Positions 31,962 to 45,120 of a DNA stretch of 64,000 nucleotides are shown here, in pieces (the stretch's first letter is position 1; every line of letters starts with the position of its first letter). Source of the DNA: Nemopilema nomurai (lineage: Eukaryota; Cnidaria; Scyphozoa; Rhizostomeae; Rhizostomatidae); assembly GCA_003864495.1 (NCBI GenBank), contig ML133426.1, forward strand, positions 2,666,001-2,730,000, given 5' to 3'. The notes below the pieces were generated by a model that saw nothing but the letters and a program-made list of their open reading frames with translations, searched no databases and was not told the DNA's origin. A program made the position numbers and the translations under genes.

Positions 31962-33291
31962 CTAGCTGTTATTTAATTCCATACCGCTTCGCCAGACATG
32001 TTCAGACCCATTGCTGGAACCCCATTTGTTTGGATGAAGGGCAGACAACTGGGCCATAACTTTGCATGCATCTGATGAAAATCTTTTCTGCAGCTCATTC
32101 AGCATCAGATCATGGAATGCAAAGAAAAAGCTTCGACGAAATTTCGAAGCAACTGATTCGCTTCCCATGTCTGTGTTTGACGAGGTATTCGATGACTCAG
32201 ACAGGCCTCCTACAACATCTGGCCGTCTCCAAGATGACCGGTTAAGGTACGGCGACGCTTGCTTCCTTCTGTACTGAAATCATCTTGAGCACCGCACTTG
32301 CGTGCAATTGCTTTAGCATCCTGGAAAAATTTGTCAAATGTCGTATCATTCCGTAATGATTGGAGCTGCTTAATTAAGGCATGGATTGCATCTACTGCTG
32401 TTACCATATCCATCTCTTCCTTTTCAAATACTCGGAAGCCAATCGCGGCATCTGAAAGCAATTTTGAAAGATGTAGACTTTTAACAAGAACTCAAAGGAA
32501 CCAATTTTTAGCAGCAATCCAGCACAGGTGCTATCATTGTTTTCAAGCTCTTTCAATGTTGCTGCTAGGACTGGTGGGACATTCAAAGGGACCGACAGAT
32601 TGTCAGCTCTGGCGGTCCATTGCGTATCTGGCAAAGATCTAAGAGCAGTGCTTCCTTGCTTGATGCCGAAAGCGTCAGGTTTTGCTTCATAAACAGCATT
32701 GCAATGCGGTGATCCTCCCATGACTCGATAGTTTGAACCTATTGTTTCAAAAACGTCTGTGACGAGAGGCAATGTCTCCGCACATTTTACAAGCACCAAA
32801 CTTAGCAGGTGTGCAAAGAAGTGAAAGTAAATTGAGGACGTTGCTCCTGCGTTTACCAGCTCTTGCTGCATTCCCTGGTCTTTCCTGGACATGTTGCTTG
32901 CCCCATTGAAACCTTTTCCAACCATGTCAATGAGTGGCAAATTCATCTCCCCAAACCCATCAATCAACACACCGGCCAGTGATTTCCCCTTCAAACTTGT
33001 TACATACTTTTTTCTTATGAATCTAGCCACTAGAAAATATATTTGTAAGAACATAATTTTATTATTTTACCCAAGTTGGATAAAAGATGTATTCTTTATG
33101 ACCGATTTTCAGTCAGTAGAATTTTCTTGAGTGGCCAAGTGAAATTTGGCCTTAAAGGTTAGTATTTCTCTTCTCTTCAACGAGCTTTACGTAGAAATTT
33201 TGTAGTAAAATCCGGTAAAGTCTGGCCGGTTTTCTACGAAAACTCCGATAAATCCGGTTCCGGTCGGACTCTTAAACGTTGACACTCCTAG
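31962..33291 (-). pseudogene. hAT-1 transposase relic, unit 3 (best copy)
   Basis: Same relic as at 2293-3612, less broken. One open frame (33054 to 32401, 217 codons) runs from KGKSLAG through GKGFNGASNM (residues 47-55), FHFFAHLLSLVLVKCAETLP, VFETIGS, and DTQWTARADNLSVPLN. It shifts frame near 32480 and continues as LLSDAAIGFRVFEKEEMDM, ALIKQLQSLRND and KRRR, then shifts again to the FFAFHDLMLNELQKRF block. In the family the GFNGASNM block reads GYDGASNM, with a catalytic Asp, so D has become N. The Cys of the usual CxxH pair is also lost (FFAH). N-terminal zinc finger and C-terminal dimerisation parts are absent. Confidence 0.8.
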
Positions 33292-35253
33292 TTCTAATTA
33301 TGAATAGCTATGGGGTTAGAATTACTCATTGTGCATGGGAAACATTTAAAAAAAAGATGATTTCAAAGTCATCCAGTTATGAACAGCAGCCTACTAGAAG
33401 TACTTGGATTAGAATATTTTGAAGCTGGGATATAAGGTTATCAGTAATTGAGCTTGGGTGTTCAAAACGACATGAAATTTTAAATCGATGATCGATGAGA
33501 AGACCGATTAGAAGCTCATCTCCACTGGTTTCACTGCTACGGTCGAGTAAAAGCTGACGCAATTCTTCAAGGATGAAAGTGGCGGGAAAATGAAATATGC
33601 CTGTAGTGCTGATAAGTATGTTTCCAGTAAAGCTATGCCATGAATTCCCATCTCAGTTGATTGCCTTTGCTTGAATGATTAACACGAACATGAAAGAGAT
33701 TAGATATTGGCGCGTGGAATAAGAAATTGGACGCAGAAAATGCCCAAGAAAGGCATGAATTGTTGTCAAACGATGACAGGGGAGAGCCAGATCGCTAAAG
33801 AAATACAGGGGACAAGACCAACGACTGGTTTCATGGTAAGCTAAAGAAAAATAATTTTATTTAAATTTTTTTCGAAACTATAGGCCTAATCCATGACTAC
33901 CAAAACGTCAAATTATCATAACTTGGCAATTTATGGAAACCAGCGTGCCATAATGGAAAGTATGAACCTGATACGCCACATATGTACGCCATAGATAATC
34001 CATCATGCGCCAAGTAGCGCTGGTAATCCACTCCATCCACTCCGCCAATTGTTAACTTTATGCAAACAGATCAGCACTCGCTCGTCCTCAAGCTGGGTTT
34101 TAAAGATTTGGTTCACTTCTTTGCAATTGAAGTCAATTTGGTGAACGTTGACCCAAAATTGCTCTTTACTCTTTTTAATTGCATGATGAGCAAGTGTACA
34201 ATTATTTGCTTTTTTACTGTCTATGAAATGTATTTTTTACGGCTTTATGGGAGATACAACTTTAATTCTTCTAGACCTATTGCAGTACTATCCACGAGCA
34301 ATGTAGCAATGCTACATAACTCATTGCTTTCATGATAATTCGATTTTTGTCAAACACAATGTTAGTATCCTTGATGCTTACTAAATAGCATATAGCAGCC
34401 TAAGAAGAGACAGTGTTGCTACACTGTACTTCCATTGTAAGCTTGGTTGTAAGGTCGATTTGTTACTCTCACTGGAAGGTCGAGAGTAAGAATGGGCAAC
34501 TGTTTGGAGTTCTTGACTTCAAGGGCACCCAGAGTTCTTGAATGATCTTTTTTCGCTTTCAGCCTAATCGACAGAGGGATTCGTTTTTTGCCGCTCTCTT
34601 CGCGAACACCTCCAACGGCAGATGTTAAATTTATTGATACCAAGTTAGACACGTTACTCTTAATTGACTTAGAAATACTTTTCACTTCCTCCAAATACTC
34701 ATTCAATTAAGTTATACTCACGTTTGTACTGCAAAAGGTCAATGTTATTATCAAACAGATTTTTAAAAATGCTCCATGATTTCCCATTTTTTAACGTTTC
34801 CTTTTTTTTAAAACAGAGTATTGTATTAATTTCGTCAAATTTTACCATGCATGGAGATGCATTTTTAGCTACTCTAGAAGGCTATATTAAAAAAAATAGG
34901 CGTTGGACCCTTCTTTGTCACTATACCTGAATCTTAGCCCTTCCACATTCAACTTCATGGCGCCGTCTCCAAAAATTGATACCCCAAGTTATGTTAAGGA
35001 ATGCTTTTAGGCAATTGATTTGACATAATGTTCATAGAACGTGAATAGAGGACTTGTTTATGAAGAGTTAAAGTCAGAAATTGTTATATAAATCGTGCAC
35101 TAATTACAAATTTCGTAAAGGGCTAGAATCGCAACTGGTTGCTTATTGCATGTTACATCGCGGTTCCTGTTGTCAAATTGTACGACGGCTTTTACTTTTG
35201 TTTCCAGATGTTTCTGTTGCAATTCTAGAGATTTTGATAAGCAATCCCATGTA
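33292..35253. other. Spacer between hAT-1 and Tigger, unit 3
   Basis: Near-identical to 3613-5573 apart from scattered one-base differences. It contains the 95-codon minus-strand frame at 34419-34706. Nothing else recognised. Confidence 0.55.
34419..34706 (-). other. Unrecognised 95-codon minus-strand frame, unit 3
   Basis: A stop-bounded frame opening with TTG, not ATG, right after an in-frame stop. The product is polar with a mixed composition and contains KKRIPLSIRLKAKKD and LPILTLDLPVRVTNRPYNQ. I do not recognise a family. In unit 1 a one-base difference (GACTTGAAATA versus GACTTAGAAATA) shortens it to 4740-4973; the unit 4 copy lies in the gap. It may be a fragment of an old gene or a chance frame. 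Confidence 0.25.
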
Positions 35254-36010
35254 CAGTACTTACTCAATTATCCAGCCTTCTCGGGTAAGATGCGTGCTGA
35301 TGATCCGAAATTTCGGATAATTGAGAAAAAGCTAAAAACGGCCGAAACCAGCATAAATAAACAAAATTGGTTTCATGAAAGTTTATTTCAAAAGCACACA
35401 TTACAAACTACTGTAAGACACTAAATACTCTTAGAATATAATTGAATCTTTGGCTGAATGCGCGGTGCCTCACGCTTCAAACATCTAGCTTATTTTCAAT
35501 GGAGAGATTCGCACTCTTTCATTTTTGCTCAGACTTTCTTGCCATGATGAGAAAAGCTTTTAATCTGACAAGAAAACATGGCGATAGAAAAAATGTTGTC
35601 ACTCGGAAAATACCCGGGTAAATTTTCCCCAGCTGTGTTCATTTTTCTTTTCAAATATCTTTTCGCTTAAATTTTTGACTATTGTTTCTACTTACCATTA
35701 CTTTCAATTCATTGTTACAAAATAAATAATGAAATTCAGACTAAAACAGGAATTGCAGAACAAGGGCCCCACGATAAATATCAAGGTGTAATTTTTAGTT
35801 TCTTTGCAAATTATGCTAAAATGAGCAAAGGGGTAAAGGGTGTCCCAATTTTGGGAAGAACAAAATTATCCTTTTTTAATAAGAGGCAAGAAAAACGTTC
35901 CCAACGTATCACTAAAAATTTCGAAAATTCTTTATAAACGTTCCCACCCCCCCTTTTTACGGATAACTGGAATCCGGATAAACATTGGTCGGATAATTGA
36001 ATATGTACCG
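35254..36010 (-). mobile_element. Tigger/pogo deletion derivative, unit 3
   Basis: Full copy with both terminal repeats and TA flanks. It differs from unit 1 by a few single bases (for example in the C-run before the right repeat and AACATTGG in place of AACAAGGG). Confidence 0.85.
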
Positions 36011-37534
36011 TAATGCAAAACTGATACTTGAGCTCTTCAGTTCTGTTTCGCGCCTTTTTTATACCTCAGATTCAAAGAGAGGCCATTTCAGTATGTCCGT
36101 TAGAGGATACCTTCGTCCACCCATGCATCCCTGAATCATTTGGATGACAATTCTCTAGAATGCGAACAAGATGAAATTCAAAGAATAACATGGTTGCGAG
36201 TAAGTGTCTTTCCCACTTTTTACAGATAATTTTCTTTCAGTGTAGTTGTTAGCAGTGAAATCGGATATTAATATAAGGTTAGTACAGCTGTTTTACAGCG
36301 AGGAAGTCTTCTGTGGCCTAGACACTCACCACGCTCAGCAAATTTTAAATATTTCAGCAACTGGTTGTGGTAAGAGACACTGTTGAATATCATTGATTTG
36401 ACCATTAAATTCTGTATCAAACGTTTTGAAGGTAACAGTGGAAAACCTTGCTGGGATTTATGAGGGATTATTTAAGTTGCATTCTGAATTTTTCTAACAT
36501 TCTGATAGCATTCTAAACGAAAACGTCCAAATGACATGGTCTGGAAAAAATTGATATTTTTGCGGCTCCTAACATATTACTTTTCTTCGTGTGACTTCAC
36601 GTTTTCTATGTGACTTTAGTTTTCTTTTATGAGCTTCTTTCATAAAATTGGCGACTAATTTCCAACTAAGATGAGTTGACATGACTTTTATAATTGAGCA
36701 TTTGAACAAATTGCAAAGTCATAATATCTTGATTCGTGATCTAATCTAAGTTTCACGTGCCTGCCCGCCATTCATCAAATACAGACAGTGACACGGCTTC
36801 GTGAGGCGTTTCCTGCTACGGTATGCTTGAATTTTCCCGCCAAAATACAATAACAAAGTGCTCGGGCCATTTTATTGGCTGGCCCCAGTTTGTCAAAGGT
36901 GAGAAAACAGTGGGACGCTCGATCCAGTCTTTTCTCGAAAGCTTCCCGCCATTTTGTTGAGAAAGGGAATGGAGTAGCGTCACCAGTCGCTAAGTCACCA
37001 GAATCACGTTGACCTTGGATATATCAGTAATGCTGCCCAAATGTACAAAATGTCGAAAAGATAAATACTTGCATTCAATCCTATCGGACATCTTTAAAAG
37101 GAAGGCGTTGGTCTTTGAAGGCGTTGGCTGACTTAAAGCCCCTATTCGATGGCAAATATATTCTAATTGTTCAATTAAAAGACATCATATTTAAATCAAA
37201 AACTACTTCCACTGTCCATATAAATATTGCCTATATCAAATCTGTTCCATGCAGATTTTAAATGAAAGGTTCTCAGTGTTTGCCTTCCTTCCAATTTAGG
37301 AGATATACTAGGGTTATGAGGTATAAACAAGTTTGATTTTCAAATATTGTTATGTTTTTGTACATATTTTGCGGAGAATACTGATTCCCGGAAAAAGCAT
37401 CAGGCAAAGGGGTGCTCTCCTTTTTTTGAAAGCCACTAATAATTAAAACTGTGCTCACACATCTGCTTATAAAGCTTTTTTGTTTGTTGTTATCATATGT
37501 TTCTTTGTAGCATTATTTCTTTACAATGCAGTTA
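36011..37534. other. Spacer with promoter-like block, unit 3
   Basis: Matches 6326-7849 of unit 1. Short CxxC frame at about 37030-37131. No recognised gene. Confidence 0.5.
36767..36980 (+). promoter_or_regulatory. Promoter-like block, unit 3
   Basis: Same block with all three CCCGCC words and the CCAAT word unchanged. Confidence 0.35.
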
Positions 37535-38401
37535 CAGGCCTTCCTGGGAATAAATTAGCACACGTGTGGCATTTCGCACTCCTAGATTGTGGTAGGAGTG
37601 CGATGGAGTGCTATTGGTACTTTTTCTTATTACTACAGATTTTCTGTTGCATACTATATAGAGCCATAAAAAATTGAATGTTTCTTATTGATTTTCATTT
37701 ACCGGTGGTTTTTTAAAATTTTGAGCCTTCTACCGTTTAGTTTTTGTAAAGTGGTTTCTCATAATAAGAGGAGAAAATGTAACAAAGTTTTGATTGTTCT
37801 TACAACACACAATCAACCATTAAAATAGTGTTTTAAAAACATGTGCGTGTCAATGCCGATCTGTGATAAAAACGTGGCGGAGCATCTGATTGGAAATTGC
37901 TTCAAAGTAGTCAAATAAAAATGTTTTCTGTTGTCTTTTCAAAAAATTAGAATGAACAGGAACTTGCTGCACTTCTGCGCACTTCATGTTTACAATGCCG
38001 AAATTTTGAACTTTCAAAACGTTGTGTAAAACTAGTCCCCATGTTATGGTCGTTTGGTCCGTGTTTTATTGTAAGCAATAATTGTCACAACGGTCCTCCA
38101 AAATGACGTGCTGGCACCGCATAATGTTTGACTCGAACAAAGTAAACATCAAAGCGTTACTGCTACCTTGTTAGTTCCCTGCGCTAATCAACATTTGCTT
38201 GCCACACCTCTGCCAACGATTCTGAGTCAATTTTTTTTAGCTCAATGCATGCAGCCTTTCTATGGTTGCAAAATGGAAACCAGGTTTAAAAAACAAATGA
38301 ATAATTACAAAACAGGCGTGCGATTAAACACACTCCTCAGTGTGGAGAGGGGTGTACCAAGGTGTGCGAGTGAGATCGCACGCCTTTCCCAGGAAGGCCT
38401 G
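37535..38401. mobile_element. TGCAGTTA-flanked inverted-repeat element, unit 3
   Basis: 867 bp copy with full ends, target duplications, and both subterminal hairpins: left CGCACTCCTA (37575-37584) with TAGGAGTGCG (37593-37602), a perfect 10 bp stem with an 8-base loop; right AGGCGTGCGAT (38314-38324) with ATCGCACGCCT (38375-38385). Confidence 0.88.
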
Positions 38402-39871
38402 CAGTTATGGTCATTCAGACTATTGATGCAACAAGGCATAATATTTCTTCCTTGGGTGAAAAATATTACCACTCCTGTAGATTTTCCTTCAAAAAATAAA
38501 CATTTAGGGATCTTTTGCATGTTTCAACTGCTCCTTGAAGGTTTGCAGTGTTTGTTCTTCCAATTTGGGAGTTTTAAGCATCAGTTCAATGTCTATTGAT
38601 TTAGATTCAATAAACATACCCTGGTTTTTGTTAATGTTGTGCAAGGTTTCATATTAAATGTAGGGAAACACTGAAAATTGATATTTTCGACAGTGCTTAC
38701 ATAGACTGTCACAATGACACATCATATCTTTGACAACAAACACACAAAGATCATTGGTTCCAGTTTGCTTTTTTGTTGGTCCATTAATTGGAATGATGCA
38801 ATAGCATTCAACAAAGTATTATGTCGTTTGAATCCTGAATTTACTGAACTTGGTAGTAGGCTCCTTGAAAAACTAACCTAAAATCAGTGAGATGATAGAC
38901 AATCAGTTTAATGGAAAGAATCTGGAGCTTTAAGATTTTTTTTATCTATTGAGCATTGAAAGGGCACTTAATGTAAACATCCTGCACAAATTGGTTTTAC
39001 ATCCCACTTTGCAGTTTGAATTAATTTTTTCAAAACATGCAAATTTCAATTAAGTTGGAGATTGACATTAAAACATTGTATGTCTAGAAAAATTGATAAT
39101 CAGTCATGGCTTAATTCTAGTATAATTTGATTAACTTATGTTGTAGCATGATTGTTCAAATCAAATTTAAATCAAATTAAATCAAGAGTTTGAATCAAAT
39201 TTGACAAATACAATGGAATTTAATATTTCATCAGTGTTTTTTCTGCTAGTATCTGATATTAAAAGTTATTTAATCTAAGAAATTTTACAATTCTATTTAG
39301 GTGTACTTAGCTAAGTGGACATAGGGAAGGAGTCTTGCAGGGTTTAAATGATTTTATACGTTACTGGCACTTGGTTGAAGAATCACACATAGAAGAATAT
39401 GGTTGAAAAGTGAAGTTTCTGTTACAGGGGCATCCAGTTACAGTAAGGCCAAAATGTACCAACCATCAAAACACATACTAGTTGGTGAATGACAAAGAAT
39501 ATGCACATAGCTGGAATGTTTGGTTTCTATTTCACGTCATTAGATATTTGCAATGTGAGCGACAGGGTGTTGAAAATTTTTAGCCAATGACATAGCCAGA
39601 TGAAACAATCTTAGGTCTAGGTTAGCAAGGATTGTCATAATTTCTAGCAGATTTTTCAGCATAACCAACTTCCCTTTGGGAAAAGACTAGAAATGAAATA
39701 CAAATAAGATAATCATTCAATAATTAGATAAAGAGGCACCTCGTAATGAAATTGCATGAATGTATATATGAAAGAATAACAAGTATCACAGTGCATAATT
39801 TGTTTTTAATAAGACCTGTACATACTCATACAAATTGGCATCAAAGGTTATTCACTAAAGTGATTCGGATA
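38402..39871. other. AT-rich spacer before hAT-2, unit 3
   Basis: As in unit 2, with a few small deletions near 38610 and 38735. No gene recognised. Confidence 0.5.
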
Positions 39872-40804
39872 CAGGGGCGGACTGGTCGGTCCCAAAATTC
39901 TTGACCCAAGGCGATTTGCTGAATTTAAAACATCGATTTATTACAAGCATGCAGGATGGTAGAAAGTAGCACTAACTGTCTGCAACGAATCAGCAGAGAT
40001 TTCCATAATCTTCACGACAGAGCGGTCAAATTTGTAAACATGCGAAGAGCAAGACATTATCGTTTCCACCTTACTTCAAGAGAAATGAGTCAGAAGACGA
40101 AAAGCACAGACAAGCGAAGAAAGAGATGAAGAAATAGTTGCATCCCCTTTTGAGCGATATAGAGTAGAAGTATTCTGTGCCGTTATGGATAAAGTGGTAG
40201 AAAGCCTTCGTCAACGATTTCTACAACAGGGTGTTCTCTACCGAGACTTTGCTTTTCTTGACCCAAGGCGATTTGCTGAATTTAAAAGCAAAGAAATCCC
40301 TAAGAACATGCTATCAACGCTTTGCGCCATCTCTGGTTTGAAAGTTGACAGAGAAGTTGTTAAAGAGCAATTAGTGAGTGTTTTGATGCATTCACTTGAC
40401 TGGCCATAACACTGATGATTATGAAAGAGATTCTCTTTGCGAATATCCTGAAGACAGAGAAGCATCATATGATGAAATAGCCAAGGTGATTTGGTTTCAT
40501 CTACTGAACCACTCAATTCGATAGCCAGACAAAACACCGATACAGATTGAATAAACACGTTGCAGAAGAGAGAAGGTCGCTGCTTTGGAATATTCTGCAA
40601 ATTCTGCTTCTCTTGCGTTTTTAAAGTTACTGCCTATATAAGCATTTGATTACATTGGCAGTTGCGCAGGTTGCGTATGAAAGGAGCTTCTCCCTTTTAA
40701 AGATAATAAAGAGTAGGCTAAGAAGCATGTTGGGTCACAAGCAGCTAGAAGCTTTCATGTTTCTAAGCATAGAGCAAAAGCTGGTAGGTATGCTAGCTAA
40801 ATAG
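39872..40804 (+). pseudogene. hAT-2 relic with internal deletion, unit 3
   Basis: Same structure as in unit 2: terminal repeat, 33 bp filler (39898-39930, identical to 40255-40287), then the C-terminal half with MDKVVESLRQRF at 40185 and the intact YERSFSLLK dimerisation block ending near 40804. Confidence 0.85.
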
Positions 40805-41890
40805 AGTTGAGTGTACAGATTGAAGCAATGTATCTATGGCCGTCTATAAGAAGACGGTGTTACACAATGACTGTTGTTGTCTTTGAACATCTATTGTCCA
40901 GCATGCAGACTGATCGTGTCAATTAAAATATAGTAAGATAGAACTTCCGAGTGAAAAGTTGTAACGTAATTTCTAGCTGTTTCTTCAATGATATTCAAAT
41001 GGGATTAAAACCATTAACAAATGCTGTTTGTTATAACCCACTAAAAACAAATCACAACATTTGAAAGCGTGGGGACATTTTGTTATATGCCAAAGAGAGG
41101 AAACATCTCAGAGGATTTCCATAAAACTGATTGAAGTTAATACCTGAAAATTGTCCTTCACCTCTTTGTTTGCCAAGGTAATCACTGCTTAGCTATAAAC
41201 ATGTTCTACGCTGAGAAAGAGGAAAAGTAAGGCTGTGACTACCAACACAAATGTAGACAACAGTTCTCTCCAAAGAACGTGAGTGATACCAACAAAATAT
41301 AACAAACCAAAAAAAATGATTTCGGCATTCAAGGACAAGAGACAAAGGAATGCAGGTAGATAAATGAACAAGAAAGAAATTTAACGGCCTGTTTTCCGAA
41401 GACACTCGGGAAAAGCCCTAAAACGTGGCTGGAAGAGTTAAAAGGCTTCGTAATTTACAAATAACTAGACAGGGCCAGTAGTATCACACGATTTATTGTT
41501 CAGAAGGGAAAACAGCGATGATGAGCACAGTTTCAGGCTGCCTAAGTTCTTGTCCTTTTGTAATTATGGTTCACTGTTCAGTGATAAGTACTGACAATTG
41601 CCCGTCGTGTCTGATTACAGTTAATAGGCATCTCGACAGGTCTAAGGATATACATTAACAAATAAATCGGAAAAATTGTAACCAGAAAATAGTTCACCTA
41701 TATACCATCTCTGTTATCGATCTTAATCAACCTGTTCTTTTGGTTTTAGTTCAGTTGGTGGATGGAGAGGATGTACTCCAAGGGACGGAAATGGATGATT
41801 TTCGAAAGATTTTCATCTGGAAAAATCAGTGAGTAGTTTTGCTCACTTAGCGCGCTTTCATTTTTTTATATAGTTATTTTATTTATTATG
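40805..41890. other. Spacer between hAT-2 and hairpin satellite, unit 3
   Basis: Copy of 19658-20740 with the diverged edge monomer at about 41505-41610. No gene recognised. Confidence 0.5.
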
Positions 41891-41894
41891 AGTT

Positions 41895-43382
41895 GTAACT
41901 TGGGTAGTTTGTTTCCTACCTGTTTCGTATGACGGTGTTCGATCACCATTCATCGCCTTGAAGTGGGGCATAGGGGCGATGAGAAACGTCGTTTCAGGTG
42001 CCTTAGGTTGTTGTGTTTTTGTAATCACAATCCCCAGTTCATTGTTTAGTACCGACTATGGCCCCTCGGTCAGTACACAAGAACATTGAATAGGTATCGT
42101 AGGACGGTTATGCGATACCAAGTGGGAGAGTTTTTGACAATAAACCAATAATTTGGAGCAACTACATGTATCATAGTGATAAGTAGCAGCTTGGGTAGTT
42201 TGTTTCCTACCTGTTTCGCATGACGGTGTTCCATCACCATTCATCGCCTTGAAGTGAGGCATAGGGGCGATGAGAAACGTCGTTTCAGGTGCCTTAGGTT
42301 GTTGTGTTTTTGTAATCACAATCCCCAGTTCATTGTTTAGTACCGACTATGGCCCCTCGGTCAGTACACAAGAACATTGAATAGGTATCGTAGGACGGTT
42401 ATGCGATACCAAGTGGGAGAGTTTTTGACAATAAACCAATAATTTGGAGCAACTACATGTATCATAGTGATAAGTAGCAGCTTGGGTAGTTTGTTTCCTA
42501 CCTGTTCGCATGACGGTGTTCCATCACCATTCATCGCCTTGAAGTGAGGCATAGGGGCGATGAGAAACGTCGTTTCAGGTGCCTTAGGTTGTTGTGTTTT
42601 TGTAATCACAATCCCCAGTTCATTGTTTAGTACCGACTATGGCCCCTCGGTCAGTACACAAGAACATTGAATAGGTATCGTAGGACGGTTATGCGATACC
42701 AAGTGGGAGAGTTTTTGACAATAAACCAATAATTTGGAGCAACTACATGTATCATAGTGATGAGTAGTAACTTGGGTAGTTTGTTTCCTACCTGTTTCGC
42801 ATGACGGTGTTCCATCACCATTCATCGTCCTGAAGTTGGGCATAGGGGCGATGAGAAATGTCGTTTCAGGTGCCTTAGGTTGTTGTGTTATTTGTGATCA
42901 CAGTTACCCGCTCAATGCTTTAGTATGACCACAGTCCATTAGTTATCTACGCAGGAGCATTGAATAGGCGTATCTCTAAGGGTCTAGGGATATTCACGGG
43001 GACAACTTTTGCAATTTAACCAATAATTTGGAACAACTACAAATAACGTAATGGTAATGTTAGTCATAATTGAAGTAATAATTAAAGTAATTGTAAATGG
43101 TAATTTAGGTAGTTCGTTTTCTACCTGTTTCGCATGACGGTGTTCCATCACCATTCATCACCTTGAAGTGGGGCATAGGGGTGATGAGAAACGTCGTTTC
43201 AGGAGCCTTAGGTTATTGTGTTATTTGTGATCACAGTCCTCCGTTCAACGCTCTAGTACGACCTCAGCCAACGGGCTACATACGCAGCAGCATTGAATAG
43301 GCATATCTCGACGAGATATCCACGGGTAATGCGATTTTTACGAATCAACCAATGATTAGGAGCGACTACACCTAGTGTAAGT
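41895..43382. repeat. Hairpin satellite, unit 3 (5 monomers)
   Basis: Three ~290 bp-type monomers, one hybrid with CATCGTCC, one 335 bp-type monomer. The hybrid also has GAAATGTCGTTTC, which keeps the third stem by a T-G pair. Ends at the ATATCTCGACGAGATAT palindrome. Confidence 0.93.
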
Positions 43383-45120
43383 AGTTTTATTTGATTTGCC
43401 TTATGCGCCCCCTGTCTTCCGTGGCTAAGCATTACCTTTCTTCCATTTGAGCATAGTTGGGGATTCAGGACGACGGTTTGAATGGGATGCTGAAGCTTTT
43501 TAGGACGATTTACAACATCTTCTAACCTGACAGAGGTGGTAAGTAGCCAATCAATTTGTTTCGTTGTATTTTGTCTAGGCCGCTATTATTGATAAAGTTG
43601 CAAGTGATTTAGTGGCCCTAACGTCTTCATTCTTTACTTGGGTTAGGATATTTGGACGTCGATAAACGCTTTTCAGGTACCTTAGGCTGTTTTTTATCTT
43701 CAATCACCTTTCTCTTTCAATGTTCAACGCTTAGTTTCGCGAATCATGTCGTTTCGTAGACAATGGGTTGAGCGGGAATAGGTTGTAGTTCAGACAATGT
43801 TTTGGAACGATCAAAAGTACTCTTACTTATTGTTTGGAGCCAAGAGAGTCGATGCAAAAGTGTTTGAAGGGGCTAGTTATTTATGGCTATTATCTAAACC
43901 AGGTACTGATAAGATTTTTGCACATTTTAATATAATTTTGGTATATTTAGCCGTGTCTTTATTTAATTTCTTTGACTTGAGATGACTTTCCTTGAATTTT
44001 TAAAGAAATACACGTTGTTAAGTCAGAGCATTGGATATTGAAAGGAGAAGCATTATTTTTGAAATCGAATATGTAAAACGAGAGATCCATGCAGTTTTGG
44101 GATGAAGGCGAAAGTGTCAACTTTATGCTGTGAAAGCCAGTGTCATTACTAGGGAGCAATGGTTAGTACACACTGATTATGAACACAGAAGGGCGAAACG
44201 AAACCTTTTACTCCTTGACCACGTAAAAAGTCTTGCAAATTGAACTTATTGTTAGAAACATTTTCTTCTTTTGATTAAAGCTCGATCATTTTGATTAAAG
44301 CTGAATGATTTAAGCACCTCTTTTCTCTTTAGATATAGGTGGCGCATTTGAAAAGAGGGTACCATAAAAGGGGGCTGGTAAATTTGAATAAATAACTAGC
44401 AACAAGAACTGAAATAGAAAGACTGCATTTGTGGCAAAAGGTTGGAAGACCCCTTGGAGAAGAAGACAAAGAGGCTATTTATCTATATCAGGCAAGTCCT
44501 GTCTTCACACTTTTTCGCATTGCAGTTTTGACACGGCAAAAAAGACATTCTACAATCCTAGATGAGATGCTACGTACGAGAAGCAGTATACAATGTGAAC
44601 GGCAAAAGAAACGCATGCAAAGTGCAAAGCTTGCAGATATTGAGCTTGCAAAAGGGGATTCGAGCTTTTGGAAATTGAAACTTACAGGATTAACCAAGAA
44701 GAATTTGATCGCAAAGGGATTGTCTGTTCAGAAATTCATGGAACTAGAATTTTGCTGTAGTCAGCAACTGTAGTGGTCTTTTCAAATCTTCGAAACTTCG
44801 AAACTTGACGATCAATCTCTGATTTGATGACCTTTTCAAGATATTAAGTTCCCACAGAACACTTTCAAAGTCTGGTTTCAAAGTCTGGTATATGTAGTTG
44901 ATTTGGTATCATTTTTTCTTATGCAGGGAAATGTGTAGAATCCAGTCTATCTTTCGGAGGCTTAGTATATCTGTAAATTATTCTTTCCATCGTTATAAAA
45001 CTCAACTTGTGTTTTTTCGAACCAATTTTTTTTAATTCTAGAAAATGTTTTCACATGGTTGTGGACGGCAAACAGCCTGCAAAAATTAGCCTAGGAAAGA
45101 CTAGATATGTTTTTCAGGCA
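43383..45120. other. Region between the two satellites, unit 3
   Basis: Full-length copy of 12669-14410. Contains the TATA-like box near 44364 and the 114-codon frame. Confidence 0.5.
44429..44773 (+). other. Unrecognised 114-codon frame, unit 3
   Basis: Copy of 13730-14062. One C fewer (GACCCCTTGG versus GACCCCCTTGG) moves the upstream opening to MWQKVGRPLGEED. Substitutions: AKLADIELAKGDSSFWKLK. The TATA-like box is about 80 bp upstream. Confidence 0.3.
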
